Below are positions 18,301 to 28,178 of a DNA stretch of 64,000 nucleotides, piece after piece. This stretch comes from Mycobacterium saskatchewanense (GTDB lineage: Bacteria; Actinomycetota; Actinomycetes; Mycobacteriales; Mycobacteriaceae). Positions within the stretch are counted from its first letter, which is position 1; every line of letters starts with the position of its first letter. The translations under genes were made by a program, and so were the position numbers. The notes beneath the pieces were generated by a model, which saw only the letters and a list, made by a program, of their open reading frames with translations, was not told the origin of the DNA and did not search any database. The stretch lies in assembly GCF_010729105.1 (NCBI RefSeq), contig NZ_AP022573.1, forward strand, positions 682,001 through 746,000, in the 5' to 3' direction.

Positions 18301-19480
18301 GAACGAGGTCCTGATCGAGCAGGTCAACGTGATCATCAACCAGGGCCCGTCGTTCGGCGTGCACGTAATCGTCACCGCCGACCGGGAGTCGGAGCTGCGG
18401 CCGCCGGTGCGCAGTGGGTTCGGTTCGCGCGTCGAGCTGCGCCTGGCCGCGGTGGAGGACGCCAAGCTGGTGCGGTCGCGGTTCGCCAAGGAGGTTCCGG
18501 TCAAGCCGGGCCGCGGCATGGTGGCGGTCAACTACGTCCGCCTCGACGCCGACCCCCAGGCCGGCCTGCACACGCTGGTCGCCCGGCCCGCCCTGGCCCG
18601 CACGCCGAACAACATCTTCGAGTCCGACAGCATCGTCGAGGCGGTCAGCCGCCTGACGAGCGCCCAGGCGCCCCCGGTGCGCCGCCTGCCCGCGATCTTT
18701 GGCGTGCAGCAGGTGCGCGAGCTGGCGGCTCGAGACACCCGCCAGGGTGTGGGCGCTGGCGGGATCGCTTGGGCCATCTCGGAATTGGACCTGTCGCCGG
18801 TCTACCTCAACTTCGCGGAGAACTCGCACCTGATGGTGACGGGTCGGCGCGAATGCGGGAAGACGACGACGGTGGCCACGATCATGTCCGAGATCGGCCG
18901 GCTGTACGCGCCCGGCTCCACCTCGGCACCTCCGACGTCGCAACCCTCGGCGCAGGTGTGGCTGGTCGACCCGCGCCGGCAGTTGCTGACCGTGCTGGGC
19001 TCCGACTACGTCGAGAAGTTCGCGTACAACCTCGACGGTGTGCAGGCGATGATGACCGAGCTGGCCGCCGTGCTGGCCGGTCGGGAACCGCCACCCGGGC
19101 TGTCGGCCGAGGAGCTGCTGTCGCGGTCGTGGTGGAGCGGTCCGGAGATCTTCCTGATCGTCGACGACATCCAGCAGCTGCCAACCGGTTTCGACTCGCC
19201 GCTGCACAAGGCCGCGCCGTGGGTCACCCGGGCCGCCGACGTCGGCCTGCATGTGATCGTCACGCGCAGCTTCGGCGGCTGGTCCTCGGCGGGCAGCGAC
19301 CCGATGCTGCGGGCCCTGCACCAGGCGAACGCCCCGCTGCTGGTGATGGACGCCGACCCCGACGAGGGCTTCATCCGCGGCAAGATGAAGGGTGGCCCGC
19401 TGCCCCGTGGCCGAGGCCTGCTGATGGCCGAGGACACCGGTGTGTTCGTCCAGGTGGCGGCGACCGAATTCCGCAAGTAG
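15317..19480 (+). CDS. eccC5: ESX-5 FtsK/SpoIIIE-type ATPase EccC5
   Basis: EccC5 is the motor ATPase that recognises and drives type VII substrates. The 1387-residue protein has two membrane helices near the N terminus (about residues 37-60 and 66-88), then three FtsK-like ATPase domains with P-loops at about residues 499 (GTTGSGKST), 874 (GAGGSGKTT) and 1176 (GRRECGKTT). The third loop is degenerate. Acidic Walker B-like stretches follow (LVVVIDEFYEW, DVYLVVDNY, IFLIVDDIQ). It is one continuous gene here; I recall the H37Rv annotation listing it as two adjacent genes. The start overlaps eccB5 (GTGA), and a strong hairpin terminator follows the stop. Confidence 0.97.
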   Translation: MKRGFARPTPEKPPVIKPENIVLPTPLSIPPPEGKPWWLVVVGVLVVGLLIGMVSMTFASGSHVFGGAGAIFPIFMIGGVAMMMFGGRFGGQQQMSRPKLDAMRAQFMLMLDMLRETAHESADSMDANYRWFHPAPTTLTAAVGSPRMWERKPDGKDLNFGVVRVGVGMTRPEVTWGEPQNMPTDIELEPVTGKALQEFGRYQSVVYNLPKMISLLVEPWYSLVGDREQVLSLMRAIICQLAFSHGPDHVQMIVVSADLDEWDWVKWLPHFGDPRRHDAAGNARMVYASVREFAAEQAELFAGRGSFTPRHASSSAQTPTPHTVIIADATDPQWEYVISAEGIDGVTFFDLTGGSMWSSVPERTLRFDERGVIEALPRDRDTWMVIDEKPWFFALTDHLSIAEAEEFAQKLARWRLAEAYEEIGQRVAHIGARDILSYYGIDDPADIDFHELWGARTDTMGRSRLRAPFGNRSDNGELLFLDMKSLDEGGDGPHGVMSGTTGSGKSTLVRTVIESLMLSHPPEELQFVLADLKGGSAVKPFAGVPHVSRIITDLEEDQALMERFLDALWGEIARRKAICDSAGVDDAKEYNSVRSRMRARGQDMPPLPMLVVVIDEFYEWFRIMPTAVDVLDSIGRQGRAYWIHLMMASQTIESRAEKLMENMGYRLVLKARTAGAAQAAGVPNAVNLPAQAGLGYFRKSLEDIIRFQAEFLWRDYIPRGINADGEETPALVHSIDYVRPQLFTNSFTPLEVSVQGPDVATTNGSNGSHGDLLEPEAVEEDEEGIRVPKVGTVIIDQLRKIDFEPYRLWQPPLSQPVAIDELVNRFLGHEWQQDYGTAQDLVFPIGIIDRPFKHDQPPWTVDTSGPGANVLILGAGGSGKTTALQTLICSAALTHTPEQVQFYCLAYSSTALTTVARLPHVGEVAGPTDPYGVRRTVAELLALVRERKRTFLEYGIASMEVFRRRKFGGEPGPVPNDGFGDVYLVVDNYRALAEENEVLIEQVNVIINQGPSFGVHVIVTADRESELRPPVRSGFGSRVELRLAAVEDAKLVRSRFAKEVPVKPGRGMVAVNYVRLDADPQAGLHTLVARPALARTPNNIFESDSIVEAVSRLTSAQAPPVRRLPAIFGVQQVRELAARDTRQGVGAGGIAWAISELDLSPVYLNFAENSHLMVTGRRECGKTTTVATIMSEIGRLYAPGSTSAPPTSQPSAQVWLVDPRRQLLTVLGSDYVEKFAYNLDGVQAMMTELAAVLAGREPPPGLSAEELLSRSWWSGPEIFLIVDDIQQLPTGFDSPLHKAAPWVTRAADVGLHVIVTRSFGGWSSAGSDPMLRALHQANAPLLVMDADPDEGFIRGKMKGGPLPRGRGLLMAEDTGVFVQVAATEFRK

Positions 19481-19491
19481 CCGGTCGATGG

Positions 19492-19520
19492 AGCCGGGGC
19501 TGACTTGGTCAGCCCCGGCT
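19492..19520. terminator. Bidirectional hairpin terminator between eccC5 and cyp143
   Basis: The arms AGCCGGGGCTGAC (19492-19504) and GTCAGCCCCGGCT (19508-19520) are a perfect 13-bp inverted repeat with a 3-base loop. It starts 12 bases after the eccC5 stop and ends one base before the stop codon of the convergent cyp143. There is no long T-run, which is common for mycobacterial terminators. Confidence 0.85.
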
Positions 19521-20801
<1,281 letters not shown>

Positions 20802-20818
20802 TCACCACCGGGGGATGA

Positions 20819-21133
<315 letters not shown>

Positions 21134-21223
21134 CGCCGCGTCCGCCTATCCGGCGCCGATCGCCGAAATTGCCGAGGGCTCGCGCGCCAGTAGCGACCCG
21201 CCGGGCGGAAAGCAAACTGGAGT

Positions 21224-21307
21224 TGAACACTCGGTTGTTCTCAGTGAACGGTGGTTAGCCGGGATTGAACAATGGTGGGCAGCGAGTGAACAGTTGGAAT
21301 CGCGTAT
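21224..21307. repeat. Four TGAAC motifs phased at exactly 21 bp
   Basis: TGAAC begins at 21224, 21245, 21266 and 21287, each step exactly 21 bp, i.e. two helical turns on the same DNA face. Three of the four continue as TGAACA, and the last reads TGAACAGTTGG. The rest of each unit is only loosely conserved, so this looks like an array of protein sites rather than a copied repeat. The same motif with the same spacing occurs twice at 22944 and, with one degenerate unit, at 38488. It lies about 380-460 bases upstream of the PPE start. Confidence 0.75.
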
Positions 21308-21320
21308 CGGTGTCTCGGAT

Positions 21321-21386
21321 GTCAGCCGCTAATGTCGTTGGCGAGCGACAGTTCCGGCACGAACGAACTGTCGCTCGGTTGCTGAC
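21321..21386 (+). promoter_or_regulatory. Nested stem-loop in the leader of the PPE gene
   Basis: A perfect 13-bp inverted repeat, CGAGCGACAGTTC (21342-21354) and GAACTGTCGCTCG (21365-21377) with a 10-base loop, is enclosed by a second pair GTCAGC (21321-21326) and GCTGAC (21381-21386). It directly follows the 21-bp motif array and is about 300 bases upstream of the PPE start. It may be an operator, an attenuator or a structured 5' leader. The rest of 21134-21682 shows no gene. Confidence 0.6.
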
Positions 21387-21682
21387 AGCGGGTGTGATTG
21401 GTGCTGATAGTGCACGTTGTTCCTGATCAGAAGTCCGGGAATGCTGGTGGTACGCCACCTGACCGGATGCAGCGAACGAGTGCGTTGTTTGCCGCCGACC
21501 ACTCCTGCAAAAGGTTTGCTGCTCGAAGGTTCGGGCCTGTCGGCAACGTCAGAGAAGGTCAACGAAGCCCCGGTCTCGAAGACCGTTGACGAAGGTCGTG
21601 CGCGCGACCGCCACAAGCTCATAGAGTTCTTATATGAGAGCCGAGATCGCCACCGCGATCGCGGCCGACTGAGGAGGACACG

Positions 21683-22933
21683 GTGTTCGACTTCGGAGCG
21701 TTACCGCCCGAAATCAATTCCGGTCGTATGTATGCGGGTCCGGGAGCCGAGTCGATCATGGTTGCCGCGACGGCGTGGGACGCGCTGGCGGCGGAGTTGC
21801 AGACCGCGGCCAGCGGCTACGACTCGGTGATCACGGAACTGACGAGCGCCCCCTGGGTGGGTCCGTCGTCGACCGCGATGCTGTCGGCCGTCGCTCCCTA
21901 CGTGAGCTGGCTCAGTTCGGCGGCCGGCCTGGCTGAGGAGAGCGCCGGCCAGGCCCGCGCGGCCGCGGGGGCGTTCGAGGCCGCCTTCGCGATGACCGTG
22001 CCCCCGCCGGTGATCGCCGCCAACCGAGTCTTGCTGATGACGCTGATCGCGACCAACTTCTTCGGGCAGAACACGCCGGCGATCATGGCCACGGAAGCCC
22101 AGTACCTGGAGATGTGGGCCCAGGACGCCGCCGCCATGTACGGCTACGCCGCCTCTTCGGCGGCCGCAACCCAGCTGACGCCCTACCCGTCGCCGCCCAA
22201 CACGACCAACCAGGACGGCACGGCCAACCAGGGGCTGGCGGTTGCGCAGGCGGTCGCCGAGCCCGCCGGCAACTCCGGACAGACCGCGGCGGCGACCACC
22301 CAGCTCACGCCCGCCGCCACGGTGCCCAACCTGCTCCAGGAGCTGTCGACGTACACGGCCACCACTTGGCCGTTCTCGATGATCCAGAATCAGATCCAGG
22401 ACTTCCTGATGTACGGGCTGCCCACCCCGGCCAACAACTGGTTCGGGATTACGCCCGGCCTGTACAACGAGGCGCGGCAGTTCCTGCAGGCCTACTTCGG
22501 TGTCGGTATCGCGAACTTCGGCTGGTCGATCGGACAGCAGCTCACGTTCGGTGCGGGTACCACCGCCGGTGCGGGCGGTGCCTGGTTCCCGACGCCGCAG
22601 TTCGCCGGCCTGCACCTGGGGGCCATCAGCGGGGTCAGCGCCGTCAGCGGCAACACGGGCAGCGGGGCGCTGCTGGCCAGCGCGGGCTCGGCCGGCAAGG
22701 TCGGCGCACTGTCGGTGCCCGCGAGCTGGTCCAACCCGGTGGCCGAGGCGACCCTGGTCAGCGCGGTGTCCGAGGAGACCCCGGCCGCCGGTGCCGGCGG
22801 CAGCGGCGCGACCAACGGCCTGCTGCGCGGCATGCCGACCGGCGCCGTCGGCAGGCGCAGCGCCGGGTACGGCTACACGAACAAATACGGGTTCAAGCAC
22901 AGCGTGCTGACACGACCGCCCTCGGCCGGATGA
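21683..22933 (+). CDS. PPE-SVP family protein (PPE25 position)
   Basis: The 416-residue protein opens with [18 protein letters not shown] sequence (the PPE signature) and has the roughly 180-residue PPE domain, with the WxG turn in APWVGPSS and the EspG-facing GQNTPAI segment. The C-terminal part has the GALSVPASW motif of the SVP subfamily and ends [15 protein letters not shown]. It starts with GTG behind a GAGGAGG site at 21671-21677. Its position after the ferredoxin matches Rv1787 (PPE25). It is probably exported through ESX-5 as a dimer with a PE protein, the nearest being the gene at 23100. Confidence 0.92.
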   Translation: MFDFGALPPEINSGRMYAGPGAESIMVAATAWDALAAELQTAASGYDSVITELTSAPWVGPSSTAMLSAVAPYVSWLSSAAGLAEESAGQARAAAGAFEAAFAMTVPPPVIAANRVLLMTLIATNFFGQNTPAIMATEAQYLEMWAQDAAAMYGYAASSAAATQLTPYPSPPNTTNQDGTANQGLAVAQAVAEPAGNSGQTAAATTQLTPAATVPNLLQELSTYTATTWPFSMIQNQIQDFLMYGLPTPANNWFGITPGLYNEARQFLQAYFGVGIANFGWSIGQQLTFGAGTTAGAGGAWFPTPQFAGLHLGAISGVSAVSGNTGSGALLASAGSAGKVGALSVPASWSNPVAEATLVSAVSEETPAAGAGGSGATNGLLRGMPTGAVGRRSAGYGYTNKYGFKHSVLTRPPSAG

Positions 22934-22943
22934 CGAGCCCACA

Positions 22944-22985
22944 TGAACACCAGTTGTCCACCAATGAACAGTTGGCCGCTAAGGA
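22944..22985. repeat. Two TGAACA motifs 21 bp apart, PPE-PE spacer
   Basis: TGAACA begins at 22944 and 22965, exactly 21 bp apart. The second reads TGAACAGTTGG, identical over 11 bases to the unit at 21287. They lie in the 166-base gap between the first PPE gene and the PE gene, suggesting a separate regulated promoter for the PE-PPE pair. Confidence 0.65.
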
Positions 22986-23099
22986 GGCGCGGGCAGATCG
23001 GATCCAATTAGTCTCACTAGCAAGCCATGTCTGAATGAATTTCAGCAGCAAGAAGCATTCCTTGAAGGTCACGAGCCTGAGGTAGAGGAGGGATTTTCA

Positions 23100-23399
23100 A
23101 TGTCGTTCGTTACCACGCAGCCCGAGGCGCTGGCTGCAGCCGCGGGTACTTTGCAAGGCATCGGCTCGGCGCTCAGCGCCCAGAACGCCGCGGCGGCCGC
23201 ACCCACCACGGGAGTGGTGCCCGCCGCCGCCGACGAGGTGTCGGCGCTGACCGCGGCGCAATTCGCCGCGCACGCCCAGATGTACCAGGCCGTCAGCGCG
23301 CAGGCTGCGGCCATCCACGAGATGTTCGTCAACACCCTGGGCGTCAGCTCGGGGTCGTACGCGGCGACCGAGGCGGCCAACGCGGCCGCGGCCGGCTAG
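23100..23399 (+). CDS. PE family protein (PE18 position)
   Basis: The 99-residue protein is a bare PE domain: two helices joined by a turn, starting MSFVTTQPEALAAAAG, and ending with the type VII secretion signal YxxxE (SYAATEAANAAAAG). It lies 11 bases upstream of the next PPE gene, so the two probably form an exported heterodimer. A ribosome site GAGGAGGG precedes the ATG. It differs from the PE at 38609 at only 3 of 99 residues. Confidence 0.95.
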   Translation: MSFVTTQPEALAAAAGTLQGIGSALSAQNAAAAAPTTGVVPAAADEVSALTAAQFAAHAQMYQAVSAQAAAIHEMFVNTLGVSSGSYAATEAANAAAAG

Positions 23400-23410
23400 G
23401 GGGTCAGGAC

Positions 23411-24643
23411 ATGACTATCGACTTGGGTTCGTTACCTCCAGAGATCAGCTCCGCGCAGATCTACGCCGGTCCCGGCTCGTCGTCGCTGATGGCGGCGGCC
23501 TCGGCCTGGAACGGCCTGGCGGCTGAACTGACCTCGGCCGCTCTGAGCTATGACAAGGTCGTCACCTCGCTGTCCAGCGAGGAATGGCTGGGGCCGGCCT
23601 CGGCCTCGATGGCCGCGGCGGTGCAGCCGTACGTGCAGTGGATGACGACGACGGCCGGCCAGGCCGAGGAGGCCGCCGCCCAGGCGCAGTCCGCCGCGGC
23701 CGCCTACGAGACGGTCCTGGCCTCGGTGGTCCCCCCACCGCTGATCGCGCTCAACCGCTCCGAGCTGTCGCAGGCGATGTCGACGAACGTCCTGGGCCAG
23801 AACAACGGGATCATCGCGCAATTGGAAGCCCAGTACGCCCAGTTCTGGGCGCAGAACGCGGCGGCGCTGTACAGCTACGCCGGCCAGTCCGCGACCGCGA
23901 CCAAGGTGACGCCGTTCCAGAGCTCGCCGAACATCGTCAACCAGGCGGGTGTGACTCAGCAGGCGGCCGCGACGGCGGCGGCGGCGACCACCCCGGCCGC
24001 GTCGCTTCAGCAGCAGCTGCAGGGCTTCCTGACGCAAATCCAGAGCCAGCTGGGCCTGCTCGCCTCGCCATCCGGGACGAACTCCCTGGTCAATCAGCTG
24101 TCGAGCTCTAACCCGCTGCTGACCGAGCTCTGGTTCCTGGTCAGTGGGCAGACCGTGCTGCCGTCCAACATGGGTACCTTCCTGAGCGGCTACTCGAACT
24201 ACGCGAGCTTCTTCTACAACACCGAGGGTCTGCCCTACTTCAGCGTCGGTATGGGCAACTTCGGTGTCCAGATCGCCAAGACCACGGGCATGATCGGCGG
24301 TGCGGCGCCCGCCGCCGCAGCCGCCGTGCCGAAGGCCCTGCCCGGCCTTGGCGGTCTGCTCGGTGGCGGTGCGGCGGCCCACACGGCCGCGTCGATCGGT
24401 GGCGCGAGCTCCATTGGCAAGCTGTCGGTGCCGGCGTCCTGGGCGGGCGCCACCAACGCGGTGAGCCACGCCACGGCCGTTCCGGTCAGCTCGATCAGCG
24501 CCGCCCCGGAGGCGGCCGGACAGCCGGGCAACCTGCTCGGCGGGATGCCGCTCGCGGGCGTCGGCAACGGTGGCGTCGGCGGTGCCGGACCCCGCTACGG
24601 CTTCAAGCCGACCGTCATGGCCCGGCCGCCCCTCGGCGGGTAA
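23411..24643 (+). CDS. PPE-SVP family protein (PPE26 position)
   Basis: The 410-residue protein has the PPE signature near its start (LGSLPPEISSAQIYAGPG), WLGPAS as WxG turn, and LGQNNGIIA in the chaperone-binding tip. The middle is Q/A-rich (about residues 180-210). The C-terminal half holds GKLSVPASW and ends RYGFKPTVMARPPLGG. Operon position with the PE 11 bases upstream matches Rv1788-Rv1789. It is a probable ESX-5 substrate found at the cell surface or secreted. A possible hairpin terminator follows the stop. Confidence 0.93.
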   Translation: MTIDLGSLPPEISSAQIYAGPGSSSLMAAASAWNGLAAELTSAALSYDKVVTSLSSEEWLGPASASMAAAVQPYVQWMTTTAGQAEEAAAQAQSAAAAYETVLASVVPPPLIALNRSELSQAMSTNVLGQNNGIIAQLEAQYAQFWAQNAAALYSYAGQSATATKVTPFQSSPNIVNQAGVTQQAAATAAAATTPAASLQQQLQGFLTQIQSQLGLLASPSGTNSLVNQLSSSNPLLTELWFLVSGQTVLPSNMGTFLSGYSNYASFFYNTEGLPYFSVGMGNFGVQIAKTTGMIGGAAPAAAAAVPKALPGLGGLLGGGAAAHTAASIGGASSIGKLSVPASWAGATNAVSHATAVPVSSISAAPEAAGQPGNLLGGMPLAGVGNGGVGGAGPRYGFKPTVMARPPLGG

Positions 24644-24655
24644 CCGCTCAGGTTC

Positions 24656-24693
24656 GGGCGTCCGGCACCGCATGCCGCGGGGGCCGGGCGCCC
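24656..24693. terminator. Possible hairpin terminator between PPE and LysR genes
   Basis: GGGCGTCCGGC (24656-24666) can pair with GCCGGGCGCCC (24683-24693), with one G-U pair, around a 16-base loop. It lies between convergent genes, 12 bases after the PPE stop. There is no T-run, so the call is tentative. Confidence 0.4.
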
Positions 24694-24814
24694 GTTCGGC
24701 GGTGCCATCGGTACAGCACTGGCACATGGCACGGCGGACGGGTGGCGGCACGAGTTTGCAAGGCTTGCGGACAGATCACCCTCGCTCTCGTCATGACGGG
24801 CCGGCGCAGGGGTG

Positions 24815-25741
24815 CTAGCTATCCCGCGCCGTCTTCCCAAGCCGTTCTGCGTGCCTCACGTGCTCGGCAACGCAGGCGACGAATGCTTGACAGGCCGCCG
24901 AACGCGCGTGTGGGTGCGAGGTCACAAGGTGCACCTGGCGGCGCATGTCGGCGCCGGCGACCGGGCGCAGCGCTAGCGTGGGATCGTTGTCGGCGCGGGT
25001 GCGGGCAACCGATTCGGGCAGCAGGGCGATGCCTAGATTCTTCCGAACGAAATGGATGACCTCGTCGACGCGGGTCACCTCGAAGGCCACCCGCCGGGCA
25101 ACGCCGGTGAAGCCTCGGTCCGTTTCGTGCCGAAGGCCGTAGCCGGCAGGAAAATCGATGAACGGCAGGCAAGCAAGGTCGGCCAGCGACACCGATGAGT
25201 AATGCGTAAGGGCGTGTTCGGCGGGCATGACCGCGATGAGAGACTCGCCGAACAGGCGGGTGAAGGTGAGTCGGGCCGCCGACCCGGACACGTTGGACCC
25301 GACGATCGCCGCGTCCAGCTTGCGCTCGCGAACCGCCTCGACCAACACGTCGCTGCCGCCACTGCGCAACGTCACGCTGACGTCGGGGTAGCGCTCGTGG
25401 AACGTCGCCATCAGGGTTGCCACGTCTAGGCTTTCCGACGGAACCTCCATCATCCCGACGGTGAGGCGGCCTCCGACCTTGCCACTGAGCGCTTGGGCGT
25501 CAGCGGTGATCTGGTCGATGCCGGCCACCACCTGACGGAGCAGCGGCATCAGCGCTTCGCCGGCTGGGGTCAACGAGACTGACCGCGTTGTCCGGTCGAA
25601 TAATCGCACGCCAAGTTCGTGTTCGAACCGGCGAACTTGCTGGCTCAGCGCGGATTGCACGACGAACATGGCGTCAGCCGCCTTGGTAAAGCTGTTGGCT
25701 TCGGCCAGTGCGACCACGTAACGCAGCTGCTGCAGGTTCAC
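24815..25741 (-). CDS. LysR-family transcriptional regulator of the sulfur-type island
   Basis: The 308-residue protein has the LysR N-terminal helix-turn-helix (residues 1-60: MNLQQLRYVVALAEANSFTK, SALSQQVRRFEHELG) and a two-lobed effector domain (about 90-295). I chose the GTG at 25741, which gives the usual family start; a TTG three codons upstream is in frame. It is divergent from the PHP-domain gene, with an 85-base spacer full of inverted repeats, and probably controls the genes up to 32190. Its closest functional class cannot be fixed by eye. A CysB/Cbl-like sulfur role would fit the context. Confidence 0.88.
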   Translation of the reverse strand: MNLQQLRYVVALAEANSFTKAADAMFVVQSALSQQVRRFEHELGVRLFDRTTRSVSLTPAGEALMPLLRQVVAGIDQITADAQALSGKVGGRLTVGMMEVPSESLDVATLMATFHERYPDVSVTLRSGGSDVLVEAVRERKLDAAIVGSNVSGSAARLTFTRLFGESLIAVMPAEHALTHYSSVSLADLACLPFIDFPAGYGLRHETDRGFTGVARRVAFEVTRVDEVIHFVRKNLGIALLPESVARTRADNDPTLALRPVAGADMRRQVHLVTSHPHARSAACQAFVACVAEHVRHAERLGKTARDS

Positions 25742-25826
25742 GGCGATCAATTATTCACCGCTGATGATAAATCGCATCATATCTATTAACTGGACTCCTT
25801 GTTGCGGCGGCTCCAGCATTAGACGC
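25742..25826. promoter_or_regulatory. Divergent LysR operator/promoter
   Basis: This short spacer is markedly AT-rich for the window. It contains TTAT (25751-25754) and ATAA (25767-25770) as an inverted pair, and ATGAT (25764-25768) with ATCAT (25776-25780) around 7 bases. Such imperfect dyads next to a LysR gene are the usual autoregulatory and activation site. Confidence 0.55.
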
Positions 25827-28178
25827 ATGGCTACCGACGCGGCACGGGCACCCCGGGTTGCTCGCGGCATCGCAGTGCGCCCGGAGCCGCCACTGGCCAG
25901 CAACGACTGCTCGGTCACCGCGGTGCGCGATGACATCACCGCCCAGTTCGAGGCGCTGCCCTTTCTCGGTGAGTTGCGCTGTCAACACAGTCGGGTCGTT
26001 GCCGGTTCGCTCGAGGAGGTCATCTTCACCTACACCGTCGGCGGATCGGGCATCGCCGACAGCGGTTGGCTGAAGTTTTGCTTCCGGTACTACTCGGACT
26101 GGGACCTGCAGACCACGACGCCCACGGGTCGTGACTTCGCGAGCGCCCGCCTGCTGAGCCGTTCGCTAATCGGCGGCGCGACTGCGGACAGCGCGGCGAC
26201 CGTACAGCGACTCGCCACCCGCTACGACGTCAAAGGCGGCGAACGGCCCTTTCAGAAGTCACTGTTGATCCACGCTGTGGACGGCTATCTGAGACCCGGC
26301 GACGTGATCGAGATCCGGCTCGGCGACCGCCGTTTGGGCGGTCCGGGCACCCGGGTGCAGACATTCGTCGAGGACGCATTCGAGGTACACCTGTTCGTCG
26401 ACCCCTTGGGCACCTCCCGCATGGCGCACGCCGGCGTGCACCGAATCGCGGTGGTGCCCGGTGAACCCGAACGGGTCGTCGTGCATGGCCCTCGGATCGT
26501 CCGCCGCGGCACTCCGACCGCGGAGCTGCACGCGCATCTGGAGGATCGATGGGGCAACACGTGCACCGATGTCGCGGTGACGCTGCGCGCGCAGATCGAT
26601 GGCGTCACGGTGGCGAGCGCGACGACTCCAGGCGTGGGGTGGTCGTGGGCAGCGCTGCGCGTGCCTGCCGTCACCGCGCGCTTTACAGTCGCGGCCGAGA
26701 CGGGTACCAACCCGGTCGCGTGCGGTGAAACCGCACTGGACGTCGTCGAGGATTTCCCGTCGCCGCGAGCATACTTCTGCGACCTGCATGTCCATTCCGA
26801 CGATACCGTCGGAACCCAGAACACCGATTGGAATCTGCGCTACGGCCGCGACATCGGAGCGCTTGACGTCCTCGGCTACACGGCCAACGACTTTCAGATC
26901 ACCGATGATGCCTGGGACGAGGTCGTCGCGGCCTGCCTAGACATAACGCGCAGCGGTGACTTCGTGTGCTTCCCGGGCGTCGAGTGGTGCGGTACCGCCG
27001 GTGTCGGGGGTGACCACAACGTCGTCTTCCTCGGCGAGGACACCACGCTGGCCCGCTCGCTCGAATGGCGCCAAGGCATGGCGAGCACGGTGCCGGCGCC
27101 GCAGACCTGGCCTATCACACAGTTGTACGCCGCCTACGAAAAGGATCCCGAGTCTTACCTGCTGATCCCGCATGTCGGGGGACGGCGGGCCATCCTCGAC
27201 TGGCATCATCCTGAGCTGGAGCGGCTCATCGAAGTCCATTCCACATGGGGAAGCAGCCCCTGGTTCTTGGAGGACGCGCTGCGGCGTGGACTGCGACTGG
27301 GCGTCAGCGCCGCCAGCGACGAACATCGCGGCCGGCCGGGAGGCGGCGCGCCCGGAGCGAACATCTTCGGTGGTTTCGGCGGCCTCACCGGCGTTCTCGC
27401 CTCCGCGCTCACACCGGGCGACGTCGGTCGTGCGCTGCGCGCCCGGCGCACTTGGGCGACGACCGGAGTGCGCGCGGTGGCGCTTCTGCGCAGCGGCGAC
27501 AACTGGATGGGCGATGAGTTCACCACTGTCTCAGCCGAATTGCGTGCTGCCTATGCGTTGTATGGCACCACCGGATGGGAAAGCATCGCCGCCTACGACA
27601 GTGGCGGCGTCCTGTGGCACCGTGATCTACACGCCGAGTACGGACCATCCGAGCACCTGATTCGTATTCGCTGGGGCGGGGCGCGGCACCGCGACCGCTA
27701 CCGCTGGGCCACTTGGTCCGGCCGGCTTCGCGTCGAAGGCGCCAGCGTCGACGACGTCAGCCCGTGGGCCATCACCCATCCAGAACAGAACATCGGCGAT
27801 GACGGGAGTACCGTCACGTGGAACACGATAACGTACGGTTCGGATATCGGTGTGGTGGTGCGGATCTCGGACCTGGACCGCGCGCGAATCGTACTCGACA
27901 CCAAGGTGCACGAAGAGGACCTGAGCGCCAGCATGACCGTTACCGGGGCCGACCTGATCGCCGACGGGCACCGCGAGCTCGCCCTGGGCGGTCTCAATCT
28001 ACGGGTCCGCGTCGAACGCATAGCGGAACCGGCCGCCTTGCCGATCACCGTCACCGGGGAGCTGGCAATGCACATTCCCAAGGGCGACAGCGCAGTCTAT
28101 TTGCGCGCCAACCAGTTCGACGGCCATCAAGTATGGACGAGTCCACTGTTCGCGCACCGGGTGGCGGGACCACGATGA
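25827..28178 (+). CDS. PHP-domain/DUF3604-like metallo-hydrolase
   Basis: The 783-residue protein has an N-terminal beta-rich region of about 310 residues and then a PHP-type metal centre: FCDLHVHSDD (HxH, about residue 320), FPGVEW (Glu), GGDHNVVF, IPHVGGR, EVHS and SAASDEHRGRPG (about residue 496). The last motif is typical of DUF3604 proteins. A second beta-rich domain follows. No signal peptide is seen. PHP enzymes hydrolyse phosphate or other esters with a metal cluster; the substrate here is unknown. I chose the ATG at 25827; an in-frame ATG at 25764 would lie in the operator. Its stop overlaps a 32-codon leader ORF. Confidence 0.7.
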   Translation: MATDAARAPRVARGIAVRPEPPLASNDCSVTAVRDDITAQFEALPFLGELRCQHSRVVAGSLEEVIFTYTVGGSGIADSGWLKFCFRYYSDWDLQTTTPTGRDFASARLLSRSLIGGATADSAATVQRLATRYDVKGGERPFQKSLLIHAVDGYLRPGDVIEIRLGDRRLGGPGTRVQTFVEDAFEVHLFVDPLGTSRMAHAGVHRIAVVPGEPERVVVHGPRIVRRGTPTAELHAHLEDRWGNTCTDVAVTLRAQIDGVTVASATTPGVGWSWAALRVPAVTARFTVAAETGTNPVACGETALDVVEDFPSPRAYFCDLHVHSDDTVGTQNTDWNLRYGRDIGALDVLGYTANDFQITDDAWDEVVAACLDITRSGDFVCFPGVEWCGTAGVGGDHNVVFLGEDTTLARSLEWRQGMASTVPAPQTWPITQLYAAYEKDPESYLLIPHVGGRRAILDWHHPELERLIEVHSTWGSSPWFLEDALRRGLRLGVSAASDEHRGRPGGGAPGANIFGGFGGLTGVLASALTPGDVGRALRARRTWATTGVRAVALLRSGDNWMGDEFTTVSAELRAAYALYGTTGWESIAAYDSGGVLWHRDLHAEYGPSEHLIRIRWGGARHRDRYRWATWSGRLRVEGASVDDVSPWAITHPEQNIGDDGSTVTWNTITYGSDIGVVVRISDLDRARIVLDTKVHEEDLSASMTVTGADLIADGHRELALGGLNLRVRVERIAEPAALPITVTGELAMHIPKGDSAVYLRANQFDGHQVWTSPLFAHRVAGPR

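Noticed and set aside
15032..19321. Very long open frame (over 1400 codons) on the minus strand opposite eccC5
   Set aside because: It is a by-product of high GC codon bias in eccC5; its product is Arg/His/Gly-rich without domains, and eccC5 is certain.
25764..25826. Upstream ATG for the PHP-domain gene (with a Cys-Cys pair)
   Set aside because: It would lie inside the LysR operator dyads and adds an atypical N terminus; the Cys pair briefly suggested a cysteine leader, but the frame is continuous with the enzyme and has no stop.
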